Made by a program: the position numbers and the translations under genes | The notes under the pieces: model-generated | Told to the model about the DNA's origin: nothing | Database searches by the model: none | The model's input: the letters and a program-made list of their open reading frames with translations, nothing else | Assembly (NCBI RefSeq): GCF_009866965.1 | Contig: NZ_SPKJ01000013.1 | Span: 1 to 64,000, forward strand | Direction: 5' to 3' | Length of the DNA: 64,000 nt | From: Propylenella binzhouense | GTDB taxonomy: Bacteria > Pseudomonadota > Alphaproteobacteria > Rhizobiales > Afifellaceae | In this document: in pieces, positions 8,350-19,815 of the stretch | Position numbering within the stretch: position 1 is the stretch's first letter | Layout: every line of letters begins with the position of its first letter

Positions 8350-8600
8350 TGTACAGAGAGCGTAATCGGTTGACAGTGCCGCTCCTGTGAGCGGGGCTCA
8401 GGCGGCTTGTTTGGCGGTTCGTCCTTCTGCTCGGTTGTCCTGCTTCTGCTGTGGCGGACTCGGCAGGCCCTCGATGAAGGCGACGGCCGGTATCCTGCCG
8501 TTCATGCCGCCGCCCTGGCGCGGCCGGCCCTGATTGTAGCCCTCCAGGCAGATGTCGAGAACCGCCTGCATTCGTCGATGGTCTCGAACCAGGTGCGGCG
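8350..8600 (-). pseudogene. IS481-type transposase remnant, inverted partner of 5569-5922
   Basis: On the reverse strand this reads the same C-terminal transposase segment as 5569-5922: RRTWFETI, then after a one-base loss MQAVLDICLEGYNQ, GGGMNGRIPAVAF and a PPQQKQDNRAE tail. The terminal non-coding part is also shared, with a TGTACAGA / TATACAGA outer end and the TTGACAGTGCC segment. Homology stops abruptly at 8600, 31 bases from the mfd stop, so the element is truncated and dead. Confidence 0.8.
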
Positions 8601-8630
8601 ATCTCAGCAGGAGACACGTGAGCGCCCTTC

Positions 8631-11600
8631 TCACGCCGCCTTCTTCTCCGCCTCCTCGGCGATCCGGACCAGCCGGGTCATGATGCTCGCCGCTCCCTTC
8701 AGCCGGTCGTCCTCGCGCGGCCAGTCGCGCTGGAAGACGACCTTCTGGTCGGGGCGGATCTTCGCCATCGCGCCCTGCTCGCCGATATAGCGCACGAGCC
8801 CGGCGGGATTGGCGAACTCGTTGTTGCGGAAGGCGACGACGACGCCCTTCGGCCCGGCGTCGAGCTTCTCGACATTGGCGCGCCGGCAGAGCGACTTCAC
8901 GAACACCACCTTGAGGAGATGCTCGACCGCGTCCGGCAGCGGGCCGAAGCGGTCGATGAGCTCGGCGCCGAAGCCGTCGATCTCGGCAGCGCTCTCCAGA
9001 TCGGCGAGCCGGCGGTAGAGGCTCATCCGGAGCTGCAGGTCCGGCACGTAGTCCTCCGGGATCATGATCGCGGTGCCGAGCGTGATCTGCGGCGACCAGC
9101 GCTCCTCGCCCGCCTCCGCGTCGCCGCCCGCCTTCAGGCTCGCCACCGCCTCCTCGAGCATCTGCTGGTAGAGCTCGAAGCCGACCTCCCGGATATGGCC
9201 GGACTGCTCCTCGCCCAGGAGGTTGCCGGCGCCGCGGAGGTCGAGGTCGTGGCTGGCGAGCTGGAAGCCCGCGCCGAGCGTGTCGAGCGATTGCAGCACC
9301 TTCAGCCGCCGCTCGGCCATCTCCGTCAGCCGCTTGTCGGCCGGCACCGTGAAGAGCGCGTAGCCGCGCGTCTTGGAGCGCCCGATCCGGCCGCGGATCT
9401 GGTAGAGCTGGGCGAGGCCGAACATGTCGGCGCGGTGGACGACGAGCGTGTTCGCGCGCGGGATGTCGAGGCCCGATTCCACGATCGTGGTGGAGAGCAG
9501 GATGTCGTACCGCCCGTCGTAGAAGGCGTTCATGATCTGGTCGAGCTCGGAGGGCGGCATCTGGCCGTGCGCGACGGCGACCGTCGCCTCCGGCACCTCG
9601 GCGTCGAGGAACGCCTTGATCTCGGCGAGATCGGAGATGCGCGGCACGACGTAGAAGGACTGGCCGCCGCGCACCCGCTCCCTGAGCAGCGCCTCGCGGA
9701 TCGTGAGCGGGTCGAAGGGCGAGACGAAGGTCCTGACCGCCAGCCGGTCGACCGGCGGGGTGGCGATCATGGAGAGGTCGCGCACGCCGGTGAGCGCGAG
9801 CTGCAGCGTGCGCGGGATCGGCGTCGCGGACAGCGTCAGCACGTGGACGTTGGCGCGGATCTCCTTCAGCCGCTCCTTGTGCTTGACGCCGAAATGCTGC
9901 TCCTCGTCGACGATGAGGAGGCCGAGATCGCGGAACTCGATGCCCTTGCCGAGGAGCGCGTGGGTGCCGATCACGATGTCGACGGTGCCGTCGGCGATCC
10001 CCTTCTTCACCTTGGCGAGCTGGGCGGAGCCGACGAGGCGCGAGGCCTGCTCGACCACCACCGGCAGCCCGCGGAAGCGCTCCTGGAAGGTGCGGAAGTG
10101 CTGGCGCGCGAGCAGCGTGGTCGGCACCACGACGGCGACCTGCTTGCCGTCCATCGCCGCGACAAAGGCGGCGCGGAGCGCGACCTCGGTCTTGCCGAAG
10201 CCGACATCGCCGCAGATGAGCCGGTCCATCGGCCGGCCGGCGACGAGATCGTCGAGCGTCGCATCGATCGCCGCCATCTGGTCGTCCGTCTCCTCGTAGG
10301 GGAAGCGGGCGGCGAACTCGTCGTAGACGCCGTGGGGCGGCGGCAGCTCCGGCGCCTTCCGGGTGAGCCGCATCGCCGCCGTCCGGATGAGCGCATCGGC
10401 CATCTCGCGGATGCGCTTCTTGAGCCGCGCCTTGCGGTTCTGCCAGCCGACGCCGCCGAGCTTGTCGAGATCGGCGTCCGAGCCCTCCGGGCCGAAGCGG
10501 GTGAGCAGCTCGATGTTCTCGACCGGGAGGAAGAGCTTGTCGCCGCCGGCATATTGCAGCTCCAGGCAGTCGTGCGGCGCGCCTCCCGCCTCGATCGACC
10601 TCAGGCCTACAAACCGGCCGACGCCGTGGTCCAGGTGGACCACCAGGTCGCCAGCCGCGAGGCTGGTCGCCTCGGTGATCGCGTCCGCCGCCCGCTTCCT
10701 CTTCCGCGCTGCGCGGACGAGGCGGTCGCCGAGCACGTCCTGGTCGCCGATGACGGCGAGATCGGGCGTCTCGAAGCCGGTCTCGAGCGGAAGCACGGCG
10801 AGCGCGGTCGCGCCGTTCGGCAACGCCTCCGCCTCTGCGGCCGTCTCCACCGCAACGAGCCGCTCCAGCCCGTGATCGTGGAGGACCTGCGTGAGACGGT
10901 CGCGCGCGCCGTCGCTCCAGGCCGTGAGGATCACGCGCTTCTTCGACTTGCGGAGCGCGGCGATGTGCTCCACCAGCGCGTCGAAGACGTTGACGTCGCC
11001 CGCCGCGCGCTCGGCCGCGAAGGTCCGGCCGGTACGCCCGTCGAGATCGATCGTCAGCCCGCCGGTCTCCTCGGGCTTGGCGAAGGGCGAGAGCACGGCG
11101 TGGCGACGGTCGGCGAGGAGCGAACGCCAGCCCGCGCCGCCGAGATAGAGGGCCTCGGGCGGAACCGGCTTGTAGGGGACCGCGCCGCCGGCGGCCGCCG
11201 CGTGAGCGATCCCCTCCTTCCGCGCGGCGTAATGGTCCTCGACCTGGTCGAGGCGCGACTTCACCGCCTCGTCGACGAGATGGCCGAGCACGACCGGCAC
11301 GTCCGGGAGATAGTCGAGAAGCGTCTCGAGCCGCTCGTAGAAGAACGGCAGCCAGTGCTCCATGCCGGCGAAGCGGCGGCCTTCGGAGACAGCCTCGTAG
11401 AGCGGATCGCCGCCGGTGACGGCGCCGAAGGCATCGCGATAGGCCTGGCGGAACCGGCTGATCGTCTCCTCGGTCAGGATCACCTCGCTCGCCGGCACGA
11501 GGTCGAGGCGGGGGATCTGGCCGGTCGTGCGCTGGCTCGCCGGGTCGAAGGGGCGGATCGTCTCCAGCGTGTCGCCGAAGAAATCGAGGCGGATCGGCGC

Positions 11601-12149
11601 CGGCGAACCGGCCGCCCACAGGTCCACGATGCCGCCGCGGACCGCATATTCCCCGATCTCGCGGACGGTCGCCGTGCGGTCGAAGCCGTTGACCTCCAGC
11701 CATCCGACGAGCCCCTTCATGGGCGCCACGCTGCCGGCCTTGGCGCGCCATGCCCGCCCCTTCACGATTTCGCGCGGCAGCACGCGCTGGACGATCGCGT
11801 TCGCGGTCGTGAGAACGATCCGGGGTGCCTTGCTCCAGTCGTCGAGCGCCAGCGCGTGAAGCGCGCCGATGCGGCGCGCCGAGACGTCGTGGGCGGGGGA
11901 GACGCGGTCGTAGGGCAGGCAGTCCCAGGCCGGGAAGGTCATCAGGGAGACGTCCGGCGCGAAGAAGGCGAGCGCCTCCTCGGTCAGCGCGAGACGACGC
12001 GCATCCGGCGCCACGTAGACGAGCGTGCCCTCCGAGCGGGCGAGGTCGCCGAGGATGCGGCCCTCATAGCCGTCCGGGACGCCGCCGACGATCAGCCGGT
12101 CGTGCTGCTTCAGAAGCGCCGCCGGGCTGCCGGTGATGCTCTTCTTCAT
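8631..12149 (-). CDS. mfd: Transcription-repair coupling factor Mfd
   Basis: A 1172-residue superfamily 2 translocase that removes RNA polymerase stalled at DNA lesions and recruits UvrA. Order seen: UvrB-like N-terminal modules (residues 1-400), the RNA polymerase-interacting CarD/RID domain (about 490-580, LVVHLDHGVGRFVGL), a RecG-like motor with Walker A GDVGFGKT (647-654) and a DEEQHFG box, the RGRIGRS motif VI, and the C-terminal TRCF domain. Length is standard. Its ATG overlaps the sdhE stop (ATGA), so the two are cotranscribed. The 3' end abuts an IS remnant but is intact. Confidence 0.97.
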   Translation of the reverse strand: MKKSITGSPAALLKQHDRLIVGGVPDGYEGRILGDLARSEGTLVYVAPDARRLALTEEALAFFAPDVSLMTFPAWDCLPYDRVSPAHDVSARRIGALHALALDDWSKAPRIVLTTANAIVQRVLPREIVKGRAWRAKAGSVAPMKGLVGWLEVNGFDRTATVREIGEYAVRGGIVDLWAAGSPAPIRLDFFGDTLETIRPFDPASQRTTGQIPRLDLVPASEVILTEETISRFRQAYRDAFGAVTGGDPLYEAVSEGRRFAGMEHWLPFFYERLETLLDYLPDVPVVLGHLVDEAVKSRLDQVEDHYAARKEGIAHAAAAGGAVPYKPVPPEALYLGGAGWRSLLADRRHAVLSPFAKPEETGGLTIDLDGRTGRTFAAERAAGDVNVFDALVEHIAALRKSKKRVILTAWSDGARDRLTQVLHDHGLERLVAVETAAEAEALPNGATALAVLPLETGFETPDLAVIGDQDVLGDRLVRAARKRKRAADAITEATSLAAGDLVVHLDHGVGRFVGLRSIEAGGAPHDCLELQYAGGDKLFLPVENIELLTRFGPEGSDADLDKLGGVGWQNRKARLKKRIREMADALIRTAAMRLTRKAPELPPPHGVYDEFAARFPYEETDDQMAAIDATLDDLVAGRPMDRLICGDVGFGKTEVALRAAFVAAMDGKQVAVVVPTTLLARQHFRTFQERFRGLPVVVEQASRLVGSAQLAKVKKGIADGTVDIVIGTHALLGKGIEFRDLGLLIVDEEQHFGVKHKERLKEIRANVHVLTLSATPIPRTLQLALTGVRDLSMIATPPVDRLAVRTFVSPFDPLTIREALLRERVRGGQSFYVVPRISDLAEIKAFLDAEVPEATVAVAHGQMPPSELDQIMNAFYDGRYDILLSTTIVESGLDIPRANTLVVHRADMFGLAQLYQIRGRIGRSKTRGYALFTVPADKRLTEMAERRLKVLQSLDTLGAGFQLASHDLDLRGAGNLLGEEQSGHIREVGFELYQQMLEEAVASLKAGGDAEAGEERWSPQITLGTAIMIPEDYVPDLQLRMSLYRRLADLESAAEIDGFGAELIDRFGPLPDAVEHLLKVVFVKSLCRRANVEKLDAGPKGVVVAFRNNEFANPAGLVRYIGEQGAMAKIRPDQKVVFQRDWPREDDRLKGAASIMTRLVRIAEEAEKKAA

Positions 12150-12442
12150 AGCGGCTGCCCCGCAATGCCGGCCTGGAAGCGAAGGATGCTCTCGTATACG
12201 GGACCGGCGAGCTCCGCCGGCGCCGGCTCGGCGCCCATGATCCAGGCGAGGAGCGCGTTGTCCGGCAGGTCGAGAATCATCTCGAACTCGGCGAGTTCCG
12301 CCTCGTCGAGCCGGCCGATCCTCGCATCAGCGAAGCGCCCGAGAATGAGGTCCATCTCGCGCGTGCCCCTGTGCCAGGCGCGATAGAGCGCGCGGCGGCG
12401 GCGCAGGTCGAGATCGTGGCTGGAGCGGGTGGAGCCGGTCAT
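12146..12442 (-). CDS. sdhE: FAD assembly factor SdhE
   Basis: A 98-residue DUF339/SdhE protein that promotes covalent FAD attachment to the succinate dehydrogenase flavoprotein. The diagnostic segment is R-G-T-R-E-M-D after an arginine-rich helix, followed by the acidic five-helix bundle. The ATG at 12442 gives the family's usual size; the open frame upstream is GC-rich read-through. It overlaps mfd by four bases, an order common in alphaproteobacteria (recG / sdhE-mfd), and is divergent from recG. Confidence 0.92.
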   Translation of the reverse strand: MTGSTRSSHDLDLRRRRALYRAWHRGTREMDLILGRFADARIGRLDEAELAEFEMILDLPDNALLAWIMGAEPAPAELAGPVYESILRFQAGIAGQPL

Positions 12443-12570
12443 TGCCGCCGGATGTAGGAGCCGGCGCCAGCCCCGGTCAAGCAGGCGCGTGGAACCCCTC
12501 GACGGCCCCTGCGATCCCGACCGCCTCGCCGCCGCTTTGACCCGCACCCCTGCCGGGGCGATAAGGCGCC

Positions 12571-14667
12571 ATGCGTCCCTCGCTCCTCGATCCGCTCTTC
12601 GCGCCGGCAAGCGTCATCCCCGGGGTCGGCCCGCGCGTCGCCGCGCTCCTCGGCCGCTTTCTCGGCGACGGAGGCGAGCCGATCGTCCGGGACGTGCTGT
12701 TCCACCTGCCGCACGCGGTGATCGACCGCCGCGTCAGGCCGCCCCTCTGGGCGCTGCCGCAATCCGGGACCGTGACGGTCGAGGGGGTCGTCGAGCGGCA
12801 CGAGCCGCCGCCCGTCGGCTCGCGCGCGCCCTGGCGGGTGATCCTCGCCGAGGGCGGCGCGGCGGTGCAGGTCGTCTATTTCCACGCCCGCGCAGACTGG
12901 ATGCTGAAGCTCTTCCCGGTCGGCGCGCGCCGGATCGTGAGCGGCGCCGTCGAGTGGTTCGACCTCCGGCCGCAGATTTCGCACCCGGACTACGTGCTCG
13001 CCCCGGAGCGTGCCGGGGATCTGCCCGCGCTCGAGCCGGTCTATGGCGGAACGGCAGGGCTGTCTCCCAAGGTGCTCCGCAAGGCAATTGTCGCCGCACT
13101 TGCCCGCCTGCCCGAACTGCCGGAATGGATCCCCGCCGATCTCAGGGCGCGGGAGCACTGGCCGTCCTTCTCGGACGCGCTTCGGCAGGTGCATGAGCCG
13201 GCCGAGCCGGCCGACGCCGATCCGAAAGGCCCCGCCTGGCGACGGCTCGCCTTCGACGAGATGCTCGCGAGCCAGCTCGCGCTCGGGCTGGTGCGGGCGA
13301 GCGCGAGGCGGGTGCGCGGCGAGGCGTGGCGGCCGGCGGGTGCCGTCGCGGCTGCACTCCGGGCCGCCCTTCCCTTCGCGCCGACCTCGTCCCAGGAGCA
13401 GGCGATAGCGGAGATTTCAGCCGATCTCGGCTCCGAGACCCGCATGATCCGCCTTCTGCAGGGCGACGTCGGTTCGGGAAAGACGCTGGTCGCGCTGTTC
13501 GCCATGGCCGCCGTTGCGGAGGCGGGCGGCCAGGCCGCTTTGATGGCGCCGACCGAACTTCTCGCGCGCCAGCATTTCGCAACCATGGCGCCGCTCGCCG
13601 AAGCGGCCGGCCTGGAGATCCGGCTCCTCACCGGCAAGGACAAGCCGGCCGAGCGCGCGGAGGCGATTGCGGCAATCGCCGCCGGCCGGACCAGGCTGGT
13701 TGTCGGCACGCATGCGCTCTTCCAGGGCGAGGTCGCCTTCAAACGGCTCGGCCTCGCCGTCGTCGACGAGCAGCACAGGTTCGGGGTGCACCAGCGCCTG
13801 GCGCTCTCCGCGAAGGGCATGAACCCGGACCTCCTCGTCATGACCGCGACGCCGATCCCGCGGACGCTCGTCCTCTCCTGGTTCGGCGACATGGACGTCT
13901 CGCGCCTGACGGAAAAGCCCGCCGGCCGCAGGCCGATCGACACGCGGCTCGTCTCGCTCGACCGCCTCCCGGAGCTCGTGGCTCGGATCGGCGGCGCGCT
14001 CGCGGCCGGCGAGAAGGCCTACTGGGTCTGCCCGCTCGTCTCGGAGTCCGAGCAGTCCGATCTCGCCGCCGCCGAGGAGCGCCACGCCGCGCTGCGGCGC
14101 ACGTTCGGGGAGAAGGCGGTACTGGTCCACGGCCGGATGAGCGCCGCCGCCAAGGAGGCGGCAATGGAGCGGTTTCGCAGCGGCAACGGCATGGTCCTGG
14201 TCGCCACCACGGTCATCGAGGTCGGCGTCGACGTGCCCGACGCCACGATCATCGTCATCGAGCATGCGGAGCGCTTCGGCCTCGCCCAGCTCCACCAGCT
14301 CCGCGGGCGCGTCGGACGGGGCGCCGCCCGCTCGAGCTGCATCCTGCTCTATCGCGGGCCGCTCGGCGAGACCGCACGCGCGCGCCTGGAGATCATGCGC
14401 GAGACCGAGGACGGCTTCCGGATCGCCGAGGAGGATCTGAGGCTGCGCGGCGAGGGCGACCTCCTCGGCACGCGCCAGTCGGGCGTGCCGGGCTTCCGGA
14501 TCGCGCGGGCGGACCTCCATGCGGAGCTCCTGCCCGTCGCGCGGGACGCGGCGCGGCTGATCCTTTCGCACGGTCCGCAGCTCGAGGGCGAACGGGCGGA
14601 AGCGTTGAAGCTCCTGCTCTATCTCTTCGGCCGCGACGATGCCGTCCGCCTGATGCGCTCCGGCTGA
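12571..14667 (+). CDS. recG: ATP-dependent DNA helicase RecG
   Basis: A 698-residue replication-fork remodelling helicase. The N-terminal wedge/OB domain (about 10-170) is followed by the helicase core: Walker A GDVGSGKT (298-305), TELLARQH, DEQHRFG, TATPIPRT, and the C-terminal QLRGRVGRG motif VI. Length matches RecG (about 690-700). It reverses stalled forks and processes Holliday junctions in the cytoplasm. The gene is divergent from sdhE-mfd, and its stop is immediately adjacent to the stop of the convergent DUF502 gene. Confidence 0.96.
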   Translation: MRPSLLDPLFAPASVIPGVGPRVAALLGRFLGDGGEPIVRDVLFHLPHAVIDRRVRPPLWALPQSGTVTVEGVVERHEPPPVGSRAPWRVILAEGGAAVQVVYFHARADWMLKLFPVGARRIVSGAVEWFDLRPQISHPDYVLAPERAGDLPALEPVYGGTAGLSPKVLRKAIVAALARLPELPEWIPADLRAREHWPSFSDALRQVHEPAEPADADPKGPAWRRLAFDEMLASQLALGLVRASARRVRGEAWRPAGAVAAALRAALPFAPTSSQEQAIAEISADLGSETRMIRLLQGDVGSGKTLVALFAMAAVAEAGGQAALMAPTELLARQHFATMAPLAEAAGLEIRLLTGKDKPAERAEAIAAIAAGRTRLVVGTHALFQGEVAFKRLGLAVVDEQHRFGVHQRLALSAKGMNPDLLVMTATPIPRTLVLSWFGDMDVSRLTEKPAGRRPIDTRLVSLDRLPELVARIGGALAAGEKAYWVCPLVSESEQSDLAAAEERHAALRRTFGEKAVLVHGRMSAAAKEAAMERFRSGNGMVLVATTVIEVGVDVPDATIIVIEHAERFGLAQLHQLRGRVGRGAARSSCILLYRGPLGETARARLEIMRETEDGFRIAEEDLRLRGEGDLLGTRQSGVPGFRIARADLHAELLPVARDAARLILSHGPQLEGERAEALKLLLYLFGRDDAVRLMRSG

Positions 14668-15393
14668 CTATTCGGCCGCAACGGGAATTTCGCCCGCGCG
14701 CTCGGCGCCTTCCGCGAGCTCCCTCAGCCTGTTCTGATATTTCGGGGTGACCAGGCCTGCCGATATGACCAGCTTGGCGCCGTCCTCCACCGACATTTCG
14801 AGCTCGATCAGGTTGCGCCGCGGCACGAAGAGCAGAAATCCCGAAGTCGGGTTGGGCGTGGTCGGCAGGAACACGGAGATGAGGTCGTCCTCCTCCGGCA
14901 CCTTGTGCGGAACCTCCCCCTTCGCGTCGGTCGCAATGAAGACGAGCGCCCACAGTCCCTTGCTCGGATATTCGATCAGCCCGACCTTCTTGAAGCTGCG
15001 CGCGGATTCCGACAGCACCGTCTCGAAGATCTGCTTAAGGGCCCGGTAGAGGTTCCGTACGACCGGCATCCGGTCGAGGAGGAGTTCGCCATAGCCGACG
15101 ATTGTGCGCCCGACGAGATTGGCGGTCAGGAAGCCGAGCAGCGTCAGCAGGACGACCGCGACGACGAGACCGACCCCGGGCACCGAGAAGGGAAGATAGG
15201 AATCGGGATTGTAGGCCCGCGGGATGATCGGCTTCACCCAGCCGTCCACCCAGTGAATGATGGTCCAGCTGAGATAGATCGTGATCCCGATCGGCGCGGC
15301 GACCACGATGCCCGTCAGAAAGTAGTTCCGGAGCCGCATGCCAGCGTGTGACTTTCGCTTGGGCTCCGGCTCGAGTATCGGCTCCAGTTCCAT
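14668..15393 (-). CDS. DUF502 family membrane protein
   Basis: A 241-residue inner-membrane protein. Two transmembrane segments are visible (about residues 26-48, YFLTGIVVAAPIGITIYL, and 74-92, GVGLVVAVVLLTLLGFL), then a soluble domain with PVVRNLYRALKQ, PTTPNPTSGFLLFVPR and EDGAKLVISAG, which are DUF502 hallmarks. The function of the family is not established. Upstream on the same strand is glmS, 98 bases away, so the two may share a transcript; recG converges on it with no spacer. Confidence 0.88.
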   Translation of the reverse strand: MELEPILEPEPKRKSHAGMRLRNYFLTGIVVAAPIGITIYLSWTIIHWVDGWVKPIIPRAYNPDSYLPFSVPGVGLVVAVVLLTLLGFLTANLVGRTIVGYGELLLDRMPVVRNLYRALKQIFETVLSESARSFKKVGLIEYPSKGLWALVFIATDAKGEVPHKVPEEDDLISVFLPTTPNPTSGFLLFVPRRNLIELEMSVEDGAKLVISAGLVTPKYQNRLRELAEGAERAGEIPVAAE

Positions 15394-15491
15394 ACGACCT
15401 GCTCTCGATGGCCGCCGGAGGTCCCGTCAGGGGCGGGCCGAACGCCTCCGGCCAATATAGGAACCGGAGGCTGCATGCCGCAATGGATCGT

Positions 15492-17318
<1,827 letters not shown>

Positions 17319-17441
17319 GCCGAATTCTCCGGAGAATCCCGAAACGGCCTGATACCCGATCGGACCGGCTGATCTGAATCAAAAAGCATTTCATGGTTTA
17401 ACGGCCGCTTAGCGACGATCCCTGCGGCCGGATTCGGACCG

Positions 17442-18770
17442 TCAGCCGCCCTTCTTCGGACGCCCGGCGGCCCAGCCCGGCTTCACCACCTGACGGGCGC
17501 GGCCGAGCGCGAGCGCGTCCGGCTCGACATCGTCCGTGATCACGCTTCCCGAGGCGACATAGGCGCCGTCCCCGATCGTGACCGGCGCGACGAGCGCGCT
17601 GTTGGACCCGATGAAGGCGTTCCGGCCGATCTCGGTATGATGCTTGTACACGCCGTCATAATTGCAGGTGATCGTGCCGGCGCCGATATTCGTCCCGGCT
17701 CCGATATGGGCGTCGCCGATATAGGTCAGGTGGTTCACCTTCACGCCCGCGTCGAGCACGGCGTTCTTGATCTCGCAGAAGTTCCCGACATGGACCCCCT
17801 CGCCGACATCCGCGCCCGGCCGGAGGCGGGCGAACGGGCCGACCAGCGCGCCGCTCCGGATCCGGGCGCCCTCGATGTGGCAGAAGGCGCGGATCTCGAC
17901 ATCGTCCTCGACCTCGACGCCCGGCGCGAAGACGACGTTCTGTCCGATCGTCACGTCGCGGCCGAGCCGCGTGTCGTGGGCGAAGTGGACGGTCTCGGGC
18001 GCGAGCAGCGTCGCGCCCTCGGCCATCGCGTCGGCCCGGCGGCGGTCCTGGTAGAGCCGCTCCGCCGCGCCAAGCTGGGCGCGCGTATTGATGCCGAACA
18101 CCTCCGCCGCCGCGATCTCCACCGCCGCCACGCGCAGGCCCCGCCCGTTCGCGATCGCGACCGCATCGGTCAGATAGTACTCGCCCTGCGCGTTCCGGTT
18201 GCCGACGGACTCGAGGAGATCGAGCGCGAGCGCTCCCCGAAGCGCCATGACGCCGCCATTGCAGAGCGGAATCGCGCGCTCCGCCTCGCTCGCATCCTTG
18301 TGCTCGCGGATCGCGACGAGCTGGCCCTCCTCGACGATGAGCCGCCCGTAACCGGTCGGATCGTCCGGCACCATGCCGCCGACCACGATCGCGGCGCCCT
18401 CGCCGAGCGGTGCCCGCACGCGCGCGATCGTCGCCGGCGAGACGAACGGCGTGTCGCCGAACACGACCAGGAGATCGTCGCAGCCCGCCGCCAGCGCCTC
18501 CCGCGCCGCGAGCACGGCATGCGCCGTGCCGAGCCGCTCGTGCTGGACATGGATCGTGGCGCCCGGCGCATGGCGCGCGACCGCATCGGCGACCGGGCCG
18601 TGATCGGGCCCGATCACCACCGCGATTCGGTCGGCGCCACCTGCCGCCACCGCGCGCAGCACATGCGCGATCATCGGCAGATGCGCGATCGGGTGCAGCA
18701 CCTTCGGCAGACGGGATTTCATCCGGGTCCCCTCGCCCGCGGCGAGGACAACGGCGAGACAGGTGCGCAT
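17442..18770 (-). CDS. glmU: Bifunctional GlmU (N-acetylglucosamine-1-P uridyltransferase / GlcN-1-P acetyltransferase)
   Basis: A 442-residue bifunctional enzyme. Residues 9-23 carry the nucleotidyltransferase signature [15 protein letters not shown], followed by a Rossmann-like domain with GDTPF and CNGGVMAL. The C-terminal left-handed beta helix (from about 240) has repeated hexapeptides, [20 protein letters not shown] and the acetyltransferase segment TITCNYDG. It converts glucosamine-1-phosphate to UDP-GlcNAc. Length fits alphaproteobacterial GlmU (about 445-455). It is divergent from the EamA transporter at 18877. Confidence 0.96.
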   Translation of the reverse strand: MRTCLAVVLAAGEGTRMKSRLPKVLHPIAHLPMIAHVLRAVAAGGADRIAVVIGPDHGPVADAVARHAPGATIHVQHERLGTAHAVLAAREALAAGCDDLLVVFGDTPFVSPATIARVRAPLGEGAAIVVGGMVPDDPTGYGRLIVEEGQLVAIREHKDASEAERAIPLCNGGVMALRGALALDLLESVGNRNAQGEYYLTDAVAIANGRGLRVAAVEIAAAEVFGINTRAQLGAAERLYQDRRRADAMAEGATLLAPETVHFAHDTRLGRDVTIGQNVVFAPGVEVEDDVEIRAFCHIEGARIRSGALVGPFARLRPGADVGEGVHVGNFCEIKNAVLDAGVKVNHLTYIGDAHIGAGTNIGAGTITCNYDGVYKHHTEIGRNAFIGSNSALVAPVTIGDGAYVASGSVITDDVEPDALALGRARQVVKPGWAAGRPKKGG

Positions 18771-18876
18771 CGGCGGTTCGGCTCCCCTCCCCGGGCGAGC
18801 ACTGCCGCCGAAACATCGGCCGCTTGTCCCGGACCGGTCCGTGCGTTACCCCAAAACCCCGCCCCGAGGAACCCGC

Positions 18877-19815
18877 GTGCCTTCGATGCCGCTGCCGAAA
18901 TCCGGGCGCGTCGCGGATTTCGCCGTGATCGCGCTGATGCCGCTCTTCTTCGCCTCGAATCTCGTGATCGGACGCGCCGCGGTCGCCCAGGTCCATCCGT
19001 GGACGCTCGCCGCGCTGCGCTGGTGGGTGGCGCTCGCGATCCTGCTGCCCTTCGCGTCCGCGCCTCTCCACGCCCACCGGCGCGCGCTCGCCCGGGACTG
19101 GCCCCTCGTCCTCGCCCTCGGATCCCTCGGCATGGCCGTCTCCGGCGGGGTCGTCTATCTCGGGCTCGAGCGCACGACCGCCACAAACGCGATCCTGATC
19201 CACACCTCGTCGACCGTGATGATCCTGATCCTGGAGCGGATCTTCCGGGGCCGCGCGATCGGGCTCAGGCAGATGCTCGGCGTGGCGCTCGCCATTGCGG
19301 GTGTCGGCGTCATCGTGCTGCGTGGCGATCTCGGTGGGCTCCTCCGGCTCGAGCTCAATTCCGGCGACATCTTCATAGCGGTCGCCGCCCTCGCCTGGGC
19401 CGTCTATTCGGTCTCGCTCAGGGCGCCTTCGCTCGCACGGATTCCGAGCATGCCTCTCTTCACCGCGATCGTGATCGGCGGCGTCGTCGTGCTCACGCCG
19501 CTGATGGCATGGGAGACGTGGCACACGGGTGCGTTTCCGACCGGCGGCCGCGCCTGGGCGTCCATCGCGGGGCTTGCGCTCGTCCCCTCCGTGCTCGCCT
19601 TCTCGTTCTACCAATACGGCATCCGGCGCTTCGGGCCCGCCGTGACGGGCATGCTGCTCTACCTGATGCCGCCTTACGGCGTGCTGATGTCGGTCCTGCT
19701 CCTCGGCGAGAGCTTCCGGCCGTTCCACGTCGCCGGCATGCTCCTCGTGCTTCCCGGCGTGATGCTCGCGACCGCGCCGGCCGGCCTGGTGCGCAGCCTC
19801 GGGGGCCGCTCGTGA
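18877..19815 (+). CDS. EamA/DMT-superfamily transporter
   Basis: A 312-residue membrane protein with about ten hydrophobic segments in two EamA repeats (LMPLFFASNLVIGRAAVAQV in the first; a matching AVYSV and SFYQYGIRRFGP in the second). GTG at 18877 is chosen because CGAGGA lies six bases before it and the length then fits the family; longer in-frame starts lack a site, and ATG at 18886 is a close alternative. The family exports amino acids and other small metabolites; the substrate is not predictable. The stop overlaps the GTG of the following hydrolase. Confidence 0.88.
   Translation: MPSMPLPKSGRVADFAVIALMPLFFASNLVIGRAAVAQVHPWTLAALRWWVALAILLPFASAPLHAHRRALARDWPLVLALGSLGMAVSGGVVYLGLERTTATNAILIHTSSTVMILILERIFRGRAIGLRQMLGVALAIAGVGVIVLRGDLGGLLRLELNSGDIFIAVAALAWAVYSVSLRAPSLARIPSMPLFTAIVIGGVVVLTPLMAWETWHTGAFPTGGRAWASIAGLALVPSVLAFSFYQYGIRRFGPAVTGMLLYLMPPYGVLMSVLLLGESFRPFHVAGMLLVLPGVMLATAPAGLVRSLGGRS

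Noticed and set aside
8919-12386. 1155-codon plus-strand open frame opposite mfd
   Set aside because: Composition is that of an antisense shadow (runs of Arg, Glu, Ala without domain pattern), and mfd on the other strand is complete and unmistakable.
17637-19811. Long plus-strand frame upstream of the alpha/beta hydrolase
   Set aside because: Only the part from 19812 matches a protein family; the upstream part is antisense to glmU and out of frame with the EamA gene.
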